A stretch of 64,000 nucleotides of DNA from Acinetobacter halotolerans (lineage in GTDB: Bacteria > Pseudomonadota > Gammaproteobacteria > Pseudomonadales > Moraxellaceae), in assembly GCF_004208515.1 (NCBI RefSeq), contig NZ_SGIM01000004.1, positions 124,001-188,000 on the forward strand, read 5' to 3'. The position numbers and the translations under genes are program-made. Each line of letters opens with the position of its first letter. Positions within the stretch are counted from its first letter, which is position 1. Under the pieces are notes generated by a model. It did not search any database and was not told the origin of the DNA. It was given only the letters and a program-made list of their open reading frames with translations. Below, one piece after another: positions 22,921 through 30,693 of the stretch.

Positions 22921-23152
22921 CTGGAAACAGTCATACAAACTGAAATCTGTACAAGTAGGCGCATTAAGCGCTTTTTTTTATGCTCTGATTTTGTTCTCTG
23001 AGCAGTTCTTAAACGTGTGGTTTGTGATTCCTCAAGAGCTTAAAAACTCGATTCCTGAGCAGTGGAAAGAAATAGTCGGCTGCTTTGTAGGTGTTGCGAT
23101 GATTTTAGCGCGATTAAAGAAACAGCCTGAATTGCATGGGGGTGAAGAATGA
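22904..23152 (+). CDS. Second holin-like membrane protein
   Basis: An 82-residue protein from ATG 22904 (AGGTGGAG upstream, 22891-22898). It has two hydrophobic stretches (VGALSAFFYALILFSEQFLNVWFVI and WKEIVGCFVGVAMILARL) and a charged end. It lies between holin and endolysin and overlaps both, so it is part of the lysis unit, perhaps an antiholin or a class II holin. The exact family is not certain. Confidence 0.65.
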   Translation: MKLIDNWKQSYKLKSVQVGALSAFFYALILFSEQFLNVWFVIPQELKNSIPEQWKEIVGCFVGVAMILARLKKQPELHGGEE

Positions 23153-23673
23153 GCAAGCTAACATTTGAGGAAGCTTTTAAACGTCTTATTGGCCACGAAG
23201 GTCGATTTACAAATGATCGTAACGACCGTGGCAACTGGACCACTGGCATCATTGGCAAAGGGCAACTGAAGGGCACGAAATACGGAATTTCAGCAATGAC
23301 TTACCCGAATCTTGATATTAAGAATTTGACGCTTGATCAGGCGAAACAGATCTACAAACGTGATTGGTGGAATGGTTTAGCAGCCAAAAATATCAATGCG
23401 GCAATTGTATTTCAGGTTTGGGACTTTGCAATAAATGCAGGTATGGCAACAGCTAAACGAAAATTACAGTCTGCGGTTGGTGTAGCAGATGACGGCATCA
23501 TTGGTCCGCTCACTATCAAAGCAATCAATGACGCTGATCTCAATGATGTATTGATGAAATTCAATGCAGAACGTTTGACTTACTACACAAAGCTTTCAAC
23601 TTGGGGGCGTTATGGGAAAGGATGGACGAATCGAGTCGCAGGGCAATTACAATACGCAGCAGTCGATAATTAA
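23149..23673 (+). CDS. Endolysin, GH108 N-acetylmuramidase type
   Basis: A 174-residue protein. The N-terminal domain shows the GH108 signature: LIGHEGRFTND (catalytic E17), RGNWTTGIIG, GTKYGISA. The C-terminal part (AAIVFQVWDFAINAGMATAKRKLQSAVGVADDGIIGPLTIKAI) is the PG_binding_3 fold that goes with it. It cuts the glycan strand of peptidoglycan at lysis. There is no signal peptide, so release needs the holin. It overlaps the gene before by 4 bases. Confidence 0.9.
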   Translation: MSKLTFEEAFKRLIGHEGRFTNDRNDRGNWTTGIIGKGQLKGTKYGISAMTYPNLDIKNLTLDQAKQIYKRDWWNGLAAKNINAAIVFQVWDFAINAGMATAKRKLQSAVGVADDGIIGPLTIKAINDADLNDVLMKFNAERLTYYTKLSTWGRYGKGWTNRVAGQLQYAAVDN

Positions 23674-23674
23674 A

Positions 23675-23803
23675 GTGAACTGCAAGCGTTCTAAATTTGC
23701 ATTAGTCGTCACAGTGCTGTGCATACTCTTATCAAGCTGCACAGCACACTCAATCAAAACAAACGTTAGCATTAGTGTTTGTTTGCAGTGTTATCAGCAT
23801 TAA
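23675..23803 (+). CDS. Rz1-like small lipoprotein (candidate outer-membrane spanin)
   Basis: GTG 23675 opens a 42-codon frame: basic start (NCKRSK), hydrophobic core FALVVTVLCILL and lipobox LSSC, then a short mature part. Position directly after the endolysin fits an Rz1-type spanin lipoprotein that helps disrupt the outer membrane. The ribosome site is weak and no clear inner-membrane Rz partner is seen; the same frame extends upstream into the endolysin (to 23612). A perfect 8-bp inverted repeat AAACAAAC/GTTTGTTT (23757-23784) lies near its 3' end. Confidence 0.45.
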   Translation: MNCKRSKFALVVTVLCILLSSCTAHSIKTNVSISVCLQCYQH

Positions 23804-25089
23804 TTAACTCTCAATAGTCCAGACCATGTAAATGGGTTTCTACTTAATTTGTCTCGGCTCATTGACCAGCCACGGTTAGGAAGGAAACTTGGTCCAATAC
23901 CTATTTTCCTTTTTCCAAATTTTTCCTGAATCCCTTCGAAAGCTTTCATCAAGTTTTCTTTTTCTTCTACTTTACTCATGTCAGTTAGTAAGTCATAGAT
24001 ATGCGATGCTTTTGGCTCCAAACACGTCAGCACAACGCCACATTTCTTGAATAAGATGTCTTGTTTATAAACGTGGGTAATCATGATCGATGCAGCTTTC
24101 ACGAGGTCTGTGACGCAATCAGTGGGCTGTGGGAATGCGAACGAAACTGACTGGTTGTAGTAGGGCATATTCTTATCAAATGGATTGGATTGGGCGAAAA
24201 CTAGGATGCATCCACATAAAGATTCATCGGCTCTTAAGCGCTTACAAGCATCTTGAGCATGCATCGCGATTGCTTCTTTTAAGTCTTGAATATTTGTCAC
24301 TCGTTGGCCAAAAGATCGGCTTGAAATGATTTGCTTCTTACTCGGTGGAGTATGCTCAATCTCAATGCATGAAATGCCTTGTAATTCATTTACAGTTCTA
24401 GCCATTACGATGCTAAATAGCTTCTGCATCTGAATTGGGTTACTGCAAGCTAAATCAAATACTGTATTAATACCCATGCTTTGTAGCTTCTTAGTATGCT
24501 TCCTGCCAACACCCCACACTTCACTTACATCTATTCTCGATAGATAGTCTTCTTTATTGCATGGATCCATTCGCACTAGATCACAAACACCATTAGATTG
24601 CTTATTCTTCTTGGCAATGTGGTTTGCAATTTTTGCTTCTGTTTTGCTGCGACCAATTCCAACACATACTGGTAAGCCCAGCCATTGCCACAATACATTT
24701 TTCATCTCATGGCCGTATGCGGCTAAGTCTCTGTAATTTTCAAAAGAAGTGAGGTCTAAAAAACATTCATCAATCGAATACTGTTCAACTTCTTTGTTTG
24801 CAACAAAACCCGCAAGAATATTATGAAAGCGACGACTCATTTCAGCATATAGAGCATAGTTACTCGACATCACAACAACGTTGTTCTGTTCAACAATATC
24901 TTTAATTTGGAATAGAGGTACTCCCATTTTAATCCCGAGGTCTTTGGCTTCTTGCGAACGAGCAACAGCACACCCATCGTTATTACTTAGAACAATGACA
25001 GGGCGGTCGTTTAGCTTAGGATTAAATACACGCTCACAAGAAACGTAGCAGTTGTTCACGTCAACTAATGCAAAGATTCTCTCTCTCAT
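23800..25089 (-). CDS. umuC: DNA polymerase V catalytic subunit UmuC
   Basis: A 429-residue Y-family polymerase. Metal ligands are visible as FALVDVNNCYVSCERVF (D10) and YSIDECFLDL (D107, E108). Helix-hairpin-helix regions follow (VSEVWGVGRKHTKKLQSMGI), then the little finger and a C-terminal UmuC-type tail. It makes error-prone bypass across DNA lesions with UmuD' and RecA. No umuD gene is adjacent, so it would rely on a UmuD elsewhere. A long palindromic operator lies 8 bases before the start. Acinetobacter prophages often carry umuC or umuDC as cargo. Confidence 0.93.
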   Translation of the reverse strand: MRERIFALVDVNNCYVSCERVFNPKLNDRPVIVLSNNDGCAVARSQEAKDLGIKMGVPLFQIKDIVEQNNVVVMSSNYALYAEMSRRFHNILAGFVANKEVEQYSIDECFLDLTSFENYRDLAAYGHEMKNVLWQWLGLPVCVGIGRSKTEAKIANHIAKKNKQSNGVCDLVRMDPCNKEDYLSRIDVSEVWGVGRKHTKKLQSMGINTVFDLACSNPIQMQKLFSIVMARTVNELQGISCIEIEHTPPSKKQIISSRSFGQRVTNIQDLKEAIAMHAQDACKRLRADESLCGCILVFAQSNPFDKNMPYYNQSVSFAFPQPTDCVTDLVKAASIMITHVYKQDILFKKCGVVLTCLEPKASHIYDLLTDMSKVEEKENLMKAFEGIQEKFGKRKIGIGPSFLPNRGWSMSRDKLSRNPFTWSGLLRVN

Positions 25090-25096
25090 ACCAATC

Positions 25097-25117
25097 TTGA
25101 AAAAGTTACAAATTCAA
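25097..25117 (-). promoter_or_regulatory. UmuDAb/LexA-like palindromic operator before umuC
   Basis: A 21-base imperfect palindrome with half-sites TTGAA and TTCAA at the ends and ACTTTTTCAA on one arm. It closely resembles the operator described for UmuDAb-controlled umu genes in A. baumannii and A. baylyi (recalled from the literature). It sits between the likely promoter and the umuC start, so umuC should be DNA-damage inducible. Confidence 0.7.
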
Positions 25118-25178
25118 GTTTTATGTTAGAGTTGTGCTGTTATGAATTCAAATTTAAAAAACTGTGGATAAACAAGAG

Positions 25179-25197
25179 GGCGACATTCGGTGTCGCC
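25179..25197 (-). terminator. Hairpin downstream of integrase
   Basis: GGCGACA/TGTCGCC (25179-25185, 25191-25197) with a 5-base loop lies 25 bases past the integrase stop. On the minus strand the following T-run is weak, so termination may be partial. Confidence 0.5.
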
Positions 25198-25221
25198 ATA
25201 AGATGTGCATTTGGTCGGAAA

Positions 25222-26433
25222 CTAACCGCCCCAACTATCAACATGATCAGCCCACCACTGCATCATTTCTCTACGATCACTTAGATGTTGAGCATGATTG
25301 TATGAGGCTCTCGTTTTGTTATCTGAAGCATGAGCCAGTTGAAGCTCAACCCAATCTTGATTAAATCCATTTTCATTGGCAACGGTTGAAGCAGTAGCAC
25401 GTAAAGAATGCATCGTAAAATCAAACTTCATATTTTGTAATGCACTATTTAAAGTTGTTTTTCCCATCATGTCGCCATCCTCTCCAGGGAAAATATATTC
25501 ACTTTTGGGATATAGCGAAAACTGCTCTTTTAGTAAGTTAAACATTTGGTCTGATAAAGGAACAATATGTATTCTATTCTTCTTCATATTGCGCTTACCG
25601 GCCAAAATATCAGCTCTAGAAACTGCAGGAATAATCCAAGTCTTATCATCAAAATTTATATATTCTTTTAATGCCCGTCTAATCTCAATACTTCGCAACC
25701 ATGTATAAGCTGCGGCTTTAATAGCGTTTCGCGTGCTAGTTAGACCGCCATATTGATTTAGCTTACTAGATAACTCGCGTTTTTCGACTTCCGTAAGAGG
25801 CCGCGCATGTATCACGTCAGGCTGTTTTAAATATCCCCGTAATGCATATGTTGGGTCGAGTGAAATTCGTTTCGTGATGATAGCGTAACGCATTACCTCA
25901 CCAATCATTTGACGAACAAAGATGCCTCTATTCTCACCAGTACCTTTACCAGTTTTCCTAATTCTAGCTGTAGTGCTATCAAGCACATTCTTTATATCGA
26001 TTGAATCAATTTCATGGATTGGCTTGCTACCGATAATAGGAAAGACATCTCTATTAAAGTAACTGTTTCGGCGTTGGAACCACTCTTCAGAATGTTGTCC
26101 TTTTTTAGACTCCAAATATTCAGCAGTAACTAAAAAGAAAGTTCCATTACTCGCTTTGAGTGCTTCAAGTCGCTCATGTTGAAGATAGCTCGATGGATCT
26201 GTACCATTAGCCAGTTGCTTTCGATATTCCAAAGTCTTTAAACGAGCTTCAGCTAAAGTAGTTTCTGGGTATTGACCAATGGTAAGCATTTTTGCTTTAG
26301 TAAGGAATCGATAGCGGTAACGCCAAAATTTACCACCAGATGGTCGAACTTCTACACATAATCCTGAATGATCTGCAACTCTGTAAATTTTTTCTTTAGG
26401 CTTTAATTGTTTGATTTTAAGATCGTTTAACAT
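25222..26433 (-). CDS. int: Tyrosine integrase, P4-like family
   Basis: A 403-residue recombinase from ATG 26433 (MLNDLKIKQLKPKEKIYRVADHSGLCVEVRPSGGKFWRYRYRF), the typical DUF4102 arm-binding start. A longer frame to 26502 would add 23 residues read from repeat DNA and is less likely. A core-binding domain follows, then the catalytic domain: an arginine in TWLRSIEIRRAL, HSLRATAST (HxLR), LAHASDNKTRASYNHA with the likely nucleophilic tyrosine. It catalyses phage integration and excision. Its start faces the putative right attachment site. Confidence 0.92.
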   Translation of the reverse strand: MLNDLKIKQLKPKEKIYRVADHSGLCVEVRPSGGKFWRYRYRFLTKAKMLTIGQYPETTLAEARLKTLEYRKQLANGTDPSSYLQHERLEALKASNGTFFLVTAEYLESKKGQHSEEWFQRRNSYFNRDVFPIIGSKPIHEIDSIDIKNVLDSTTARIRKTGKGTGENRGIFVRQMIGEVMRYAIITKRISLDPTYALRGYLKQPDVIHARPLTEVEKRELSSKLNQYGGLTSTRNAIKAAAYTWLRSIEIRRALKEYINFDDKTWIIPAVSRADILAGKRNMKKNRIHIVPLSDQMFNLLKEQFSLYPKSEYIFPGEDGDMMGKTTLNSALQNMKFDFTMHSLRATASTVANENGFNQDWVELQLAHASDNKTRASYNHAQHLSDRREMMQWWADHVDSWGG

Positions 26434-26437
26434 GATG

Positions 26438-26486
26438 TGTGAGTAAGGGTGTTTGTAGATGAAGTTACTCACAATCTTACTCACAA
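26438..26486. repeat. Integrase arm-type repeats
   Basis: TTACTCACAA occurs at 26465-26474 and 26477-26486 (12-base period), with an inverted copy TGTGAGTAAG at 26438-26447. Three copies just before the integrase start are what arm-binding sites look like. Confidence 0.55.
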
Positions 26487-26573
26487 AATTTAGTAATGTC
26501 ATGTAATGCTAGGTGTGAATAGGTTAGATTAAAAAATTAATATGTCTGATATAATAAAAATTAAGTAATACAA

Positions 26574-26593
26574 GGTAATAGAACGTTATTGCC
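26574..26593. other. Candidate attR core site
   Basis: Two inverted 7-mers, GGTAATA (26574-26580) and TATTGCC (26587-26593), flank a 6-base spacer, the usual plan of a tyrosine-recombinase core. It lies between the arm-type repeats and host DNA. attL is outside the window, so the identical direct repeat cannot be shown. The rest of 26434-26800 holds no gene I can support. Confidence 0.3.
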
Positions 26594-26630
26594 ACGTTAG
26601 GCATGATGTAATTACATCTTCGTCTAGATC

Positions 26631-26660
26631 AAAAAATCCCTGCATTTGCAGGGATTTTTT
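26631..26660. terminator. Bidirectional intrinsic terminator
   Basis: AAAAAATCCCTGC/GCAGGGATTTTTT stem with ATTT loop. It is probably host DNA just beyond the prophage, perhaps the terminator of the gene interrupted by or adjacent to the attachment site. Confidence 0.8.
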
Positions 26661-26800
26661 ATGTCTGAAATTTATGATTTTATATCTGAATATCATCACG
26701 AAGTAATGCTCAGCATTTTGATGAGAAAATCGAGATTTGATTTGTCAATTTGCTTGGCGCTAAGGATAATACGTGCAGATTAATTTATGGGACGCACTGC

Positions 26801-27868
26801 ATGAAAATTATCGCAGATGAAAATTTGGCATTTACCGATTATTTCTTTGCGGAATTTGCAGAAATACAGCATAAAGCAGGGCGTACATTGACGCATCAGG
26901 ATGTACAAGATGCAGATGCACTATTGGTACGATCGGTTACTAAAGTCGATCAGGCTTTGATTGATCAAACTAAGATTCAATTTGTTGGTAGTGCAACCAT
27001 TGGAACAGATCATCTCGATATCCACGCTTTAGAACATCACAATATTGCTTGGAGTAATGCCGCAGGCTGTAATGCCCAAGCAGTTGCTGAATATGTGATT
27101 ACTGCTTTATTACATTTAAACATCGAATTATTAGAAAAAGACAATCAATTTACTTTAGCGATTGTGGGCTTAGGCAACGTCGGGAGTAGACTTGCAGTGA
27201 TGGCACAACTGCTGGGTTGGCGAGTGATCGGCTACGATCCGTATGTGCAACTTGATGGTATTGAAAATGTCTCTTTCAATGAACTTTTGAAACGTGCAGA
27301 TGCGATTTCACTTCATGTGCCTTTAACAAAGACAGGTGAATATCCAACCCAGCATTTATTTGATGACGCTGCCTTTTCTGCGATGAAAGCATCAGCAATC
27401 TTAATCAACAGTGCACGTGGTCCCGTAATTAATCAGTCCGCACTCATGACAGATATTGAGAAAACCAAACGTCAAGTGGTACTGGATGTATTTGAATTTG
27501 AACCCGAGATTCCTCAAGATTTATTGGATCTATTGGCTTTGGCGACACCACATATTGCGGGTTATAGTCTGGAAGGTAAGGCGAGAGGCACACAGATGAT
27601 TTATGATGCTTTTTGCCAGAAATTCGGCTACACCGCATCGAAGCGATTTGAAAGTCAGTTACCGAGCGTTGAGCAATACTTTGATCATCAGGATTTAAAA
27701 GAGGCACTCAAACAGCACCTCACACAAATTTATAATATTGCTGAAGATGATGCGCAAATCAGAGCGTGTGTCCAAGATGGAAAGGTACAGCAGTCAGCAT
27801 TTGATTTACTCCGTAAAAACTATCCATTGCGCCGCGAGTGGGCCGCACACGGAGGTCCAAAAGCATGA
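26801..27868 (+). CDS. pdxB: Erythronate-4-phosphate dehydrogenase
   Basis: A 355-residue D-2-hydroxyacid dehydrogenase. ATG 26801 gives the usual start MKIIADENLAFTDYFF; an upstream TTG is not needed. NAD-binding IVGLGNVGSRL, substrate-site ILINSARGPVINQ and the catalytic TPHIAGYSLEGKARG are present, and the C-terminal PdxB dimerisation region follows. It oxidises 4-phosphoerythronate in DXP-dependent pyridoxal phosphate synthesis. It overlaps epmA by 4 bases, so they are co-translated. It is the first host gene right of the prophage. Confidence 0.93.
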   Translation: MKIIADENLAFTDYFFAEFAEIQHKAGRTLTHQDVQDADALLVRSVTKVDQALIDQTKIQFVGSATIGTDHLDIHALEHHNIAWSNAAGCNAQAVAEYVITALLHLNIELLEKDNQFTLAIVGLGNVGSRLAVMAQLLGWRVIGYDPYVQLDGIENVSFNELLKRADAISLHVPLTKTGEYPTQHLFDDAAFSAMKASAILINSARGPVINQSALMTDIEKTKRQVVLDVFEFEPEIPQDLLDLLALATPHIAGYSLEGKARGTQMIYDAFCQKFGYTASKRFESQLPSVEQYFDHQDLKEALKQHLTQIYNIAEDDAQIRACVQDGKVQQSAFDLLRKNYPLRREWAAHGGPKA

Positions 27869-28848
27869 GTCAAAATATGAAAACTTATCAACCGACCTGT
27901 TCCATTGAAGCACTAAAAGCGCGTGCCGCAATGTATCAGAAGATTCGCCAGTTCTTTGCTGAGCGTGATGTCATGGAAGTCGAAACCCCGATTTTGTCCC
28001 AAGCGGGGGTGACTGATGTACATTTGGCATCGGTTCAGGTGCAGCGGCATATTCATGGAAAATCAAGCACCCAATACTTACAAACTTCTCCTGAATTTCC
28101 TATGAAACGTTTGTTGGCGAGTGGTAGTGGTCCGATCTATCAAATCTGTAAAGTTTTTCGTGATGATGAACATGGACGTAAGCACAATAGCGAATTTACC
28201 ATGTTGGAATGGTATCGTCCTGCATTGGATTTAAAAGGTTTAATGCATGAAACAGCCGACCTGTTAGAAAACTGTTTGGCACATCGTTTTGGGGAAATAC
28301 GTCCTATTATTCTCAGTTATAAACATGCATTTCAGGATCGTTTAGAGATCAATCCATTACAAGCCACGTTAAAGCAATTGAAAGATACCGCCAATAGAGT
28401 CGGACTGAATCTTGATTTGGGCGATGATCGTCTTGGCTATATGGATTTATTATTTTCGCATTTTGTAGAGCCAAGCTTAGGTTTTGATGCACCTGTATTT
28501 TTAACGGATTTTCCACCTGAAATGGCATCATTGGCAAAAGTCAAAACTGATCAAGATGGTGAACTGGTTGCTGCACGTTTTGAGGTCTATATAGAGGGCT
28601 TAGAGCTGGCAAATGCCTATGATGAATTGTTGGATGCGGATGTGTTGGCTTCACGTTTTGAAGCAGATAATATGCAACGTGCTGAACAAGGTTTGCCTGT
28701 AATTCCTACAGATCAGCATTTATTAGCCGCACTGCCAAAAATGCCTGAATGCTCAGGGATTGCTTTGGGAATAGACCGCTTACTGATGGTGGCGATGAAT
28801 CAAGTTAAAATTGATCAAGTCATCGCCTTCCCAGCAGAAATTGCATAG
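27865..28848 (+). CDS. epmA: EF-P (R)-beta-lysine ligase
   Basis: A 327-residue class II lysyl-tRNA synthetase paralogue without the N-terminal anticodon-binding domain, the size of E. coli EpmA (325). Motif 2 YQICKVFRDDEHGRKHNSEFTMLEWYRP and motif 3 SGIALGIDRLLMVAMN are clear. It attaches beta-lysine to elongation factor P, which helps ribosomes through polyproline. The start chosen overlaps the pdxB stop (ATGA). Confidence 0.92.
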   Translation: MSQNMKTYQPTCSIEALKARAAMYQKIRQFFAERDVMEVETPILSQAGVTDVHLASVQVQRHIHGKSSTQYLQTSPEFPMKRLLASGSGPIYQICKVFRDDEHGRKHNSEFTMLEWYRPALDLKGLMHETADLLENCLAHRFGEIRPIILSYKHAFQDRLEINPLQATLKQLKDTANRVGLNLDLGDDRLGYMDLLFSHFVEPSLGFDAPVFLTDFPPEMASLAKVKTDQDGELVAARFEVYIEGLELANAYDELLDADVLASRFEADNMQRAEQGLPVIPTDQHLLAALPKMPECSGIALGIDRLLMVAMNQVKIDQVIAFPAEIA

Positions 28849-29023
28849 TTGCATATGCTGTGTATTTTGTACGTAAATGTTAAATCCATTTGATTTTTAC
28901 GAGTTGCGTTTTTATACAGCCATATGATTTGGTTAAAGCGGGTTGACGTTGAAATGATTAAAATCGATTAGATTAATGGTGATTAAGCTGTTAGATCAGA
29001 TTTGATGCGTATATTTAAAAAAA

Positions 29024-29050
29024 CAAGCCTCAGTTTGAGGCTTGTTTTTT
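29024..29050. terminator. Bidirectional terminator between epmA and rhomboid gene
   Basis: CAAGCCTCA/TGAGGCTTG (29024-29032, 29036-29044), then six T on the plus strand and A-rich flank for the minus strand. The 28849-29023 gap before it shows no gene. Confidence 0.85.
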
Positions 29051-29056
29051 ATGTTT

Positions 29057-29674
29057 TTAAAAGGGTAATTTGGTCAGCTGGTTGAGGAAATGAGGAACCA
29101 CTCTTGGTTCTAAGATAATCGTCACCACAATCCCGTAGGCTGCTCCCCATAAGTGGGCGCTATGGTTGATATTACTATTACCTCGTTTGCCTGACCAGAC
29201 GCTATAAGCCACATATAAAATGGCAAAGATAATGGCTGGAACAGGAATAAAGAACACAAAAATCAGGTTCCAAGGCTGGAATAAAATATAGGCGAATAAA
29301 ACCGCAGAAACAGCACCAGATGCGCCAAGACTTGCCCAGTGCGTATCATGTCGATGTTTTAAGTAGCTTGGTAGAATCGCAAAAATTAATCCACCTAAAT
29401 AAAACAGCACAAAGCCCATGTCATAGAAAAACTGACGGTAAAAACTTTCAATGATATTGCCAAAGAAAAACAGCGTGATCATGTTGAAAAGTAAATGTGT
29501 GCCATCTGCATGAATGAAGCCATGAGAGATAAAACGATCATATTGTCCGCGTTGCATTGCCGGAGGCCAAAAGATCAAACGGTTCATCACACGTGAGTTG
29601 GAAAATGCCAGTAAAGAAATTGCCACTGTGATAATAATCAGCGTCACAGTATGATTAAAGGGTAGATGTAACAT
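29057..29674 (-). CDS. Rhomboid family intramembrane serine protease
   Basis: A 205-residue, six-helix membrane protein. Rhomboid motifs: HADGTHLLFN (H60, N64), GASG with nucleophile S119 and NHSAHLWGA with catalytic H174. Such proteases cut single-pass membrane proteins within the bilayer; bacterial substrates are seldom known. It is monocistronic and transcribed away from nfuA. A second rhomboid is at 40819-41622. Confidence 0.9.
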   Translation of the reverse strand: MLHLPFNHTVTLIIITVAISLLAFSNSRVMNRLIFWPPAMQRGQYDRFISHGFIHADGTHLLFNMITLFFFGNIIESFYRQFFYDMGFVLFYLGGLIFAILPSYLKHRHDTHWASLGASGAVSAVLFAYILFQPWNLIFVFFIPVPAIIFAILYVAYSVWSGKRGNSNINHSAHLWGAAYGIVVTIILEPRVVPHFLNQLTKLPF

Positions 29675-29828
29675 AAACGTTTCGAATTTGATCAGTGTCT
29701 AGGCAATAATGCCATTAAAAAGCGAATTAACAATGATCTTGCATAGAATTCCTACAAAAATGGTTGATTTTTTTTAATTACCCTCCATCTTCGGTTAATA
29801 TAACGACATCAGCTTGAGGATTAATGTT

Positions 29829-30467
29829 ATGTCGACTGAGAACACCAACACTGCCGCAGCAGAACAAATTCCAAACCTTTTAATTACTCCCTCTGCACAA
29901 GAGTATTTGAGCGATTTATTAGAAAAGCAAAATACTCCAGGAATTGGCGTTCGTGTTTTTGTAGAGCATCCGGGTACGCCACGTGCTGAGTGCTGTATGG
30001 CTTACAGCGCACCAGATGAAGTTGCACCAACCGATTACAAACAGGATTATCCAGATTTTCCTGCTTATGTAGATGCGCCATCAATTCCGTATTTAGTCGA
30101 TGCGGTGATTGACTACAACAAAGATCGTTTTGGTGGTCAATTGACTTTCCGCGCACCGAACTCAAAAGTTCCGCGTGTGGGGCCTGATGCATCTATTGAA
30201 GAACGTATTACCTACATCTTACAATCTGAAATTAACCCAGGATTGGAAGGGCATGGCGGTAATTGTAGTTTGGTTGAGGTTAAAGATGATCCTGAACACG
30301 GCCTTACAGCTGTCTTGAAATTTGGTGGTGGCTGTCAAGGTTGTTCAGCGATTGATGTGACCTTGAAACAGGGCGTTGAAACCACTTTACAACAGCATAT
30401 CCCTGAATTAAAACGTGTGGTGGATCAGACCGACCATACGCAAGCAGAAGGTGCTTATTTTAAATAA
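29829..30467 (+). CDS. nfuA: Fe/S biogenesis scaffold NfuA
   Basis: A 212-residue protein from ATG 29829 (GAGGA upstream). It has an N-terminal A-type-like domain ([28 protein letters not shown]) and a C-terminal Nfu domain with the cluster-binding CxxC in [16 protein letters not shown]. Dimeric NfuA carries a [4Fe-4S] cluster to target enzymes and helps under oxidative or iron stress. The N-terminus is slightly longer than in E. coli (191 residues). Confidence 0.93.
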   Translation: MSTENTNTAAAEQIPNLLITPSAQEYLSDLLEKQNTPGIGVRVFVEHPGTPRAECCMAYSAPDEVAPTDYKQDYPDFPAYVDAPSIPYLVDAVIDYNKDRFGGQLTFRAPNSKVPRVGPDASIEERITYILQSEINPGLEGHGGNCSLVEVKDDPEHGLTAVLKFGGGCQGCSAIDVTLKQGVETTLQQHIPELKRVVDQTDHTQAEGAYFK

Positions 30468-30496
30468 TAAAAACTTGAAAATTACTGTATATTAAG

Positions 30497-30522
30497 AAAG
30501 CCCTTTTAAGGGCTTTTTTTTA
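30497..30522 (+). terminator. Intrinsic terminator after nfuA
   Basis: AAAGCCC/GGGCTTT stem (30497-30503, 30510-30516), TTTTAA loop region, then T-run. Confidence 0.85.
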
Positions 30523-30591
30523 TTTTCAGTGGAAATAAACTATTTTTTCTTTATTTAACTTGCACATATAACTATAGAATATGAATTAATA

Positions 30592-30610
30592 AATAATAAT
30601 AATTATCATT
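30592..30610 (+). promoter_or_regulatory. Fur box
   Basis: The 19-base segment AATAATAATAATTATCATT matches the Fur consensus (three ATAAT-type repeats) at about 14 of 19 positions. It lies 84 bases before the TonB receptor start, predicting iron-repressed expression. Confidence 0.65.
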
Positions 30611-30693
30611 TGTATTGAGTTTTATTTGATTTTTGTTAGACTCTTCATGAATTTTTAAACAAGACTTAAGTTTTATCTTAATTAGGTGGGAAT

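Larger units (their letters stand above)
1..26600. mobile_element. Prophage, P22-like virion module (right-hand part)
   Basis: Contiguous phage genes run from the left edge to an integrase at the right: an antiterminator, terminase, portal, coat, tail, ejection proteins, lysis cassette, umuC and tyrosine integrase. Head genes resemble P22-type podoviruses, while the lysis genes are lambda-like, so the element is mosaic. The left end (repressor, replication, attL) is outside the window. The right end is placed between the integrase and pdxB; the exact junction is inferred. No frameshifts or insertion sequences interrupt the structural genes, so the element may be functional, apart from the split gp10-like gene, which may also be natural. 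Confidence 0.95.

Noticed and set aside
22413..22964. 183-codon open frame on the minus strand
   Set aside because: Antisense to the tail fibre end, the holin and the second holin gene; it looks like a shadow frame with a basic, membrane-like composition.
25163..25171. Perfect DnaA box (TTATCCACA on the minus strand) between umuC and integrase
   Set aside because: Only one copy, no AT-rich unwinding region and no replication gene nearby; one 9-mer is expected by chance at this rate in AT-rich DNA.
26434..26502. Longer integrase N-terminus from ATG 26502
   Set aside because: The added 23 residues are read from the arm-type repeat DNA, and the family start is at MLNDLKIKQLK; neither start has a clear ribosome site.
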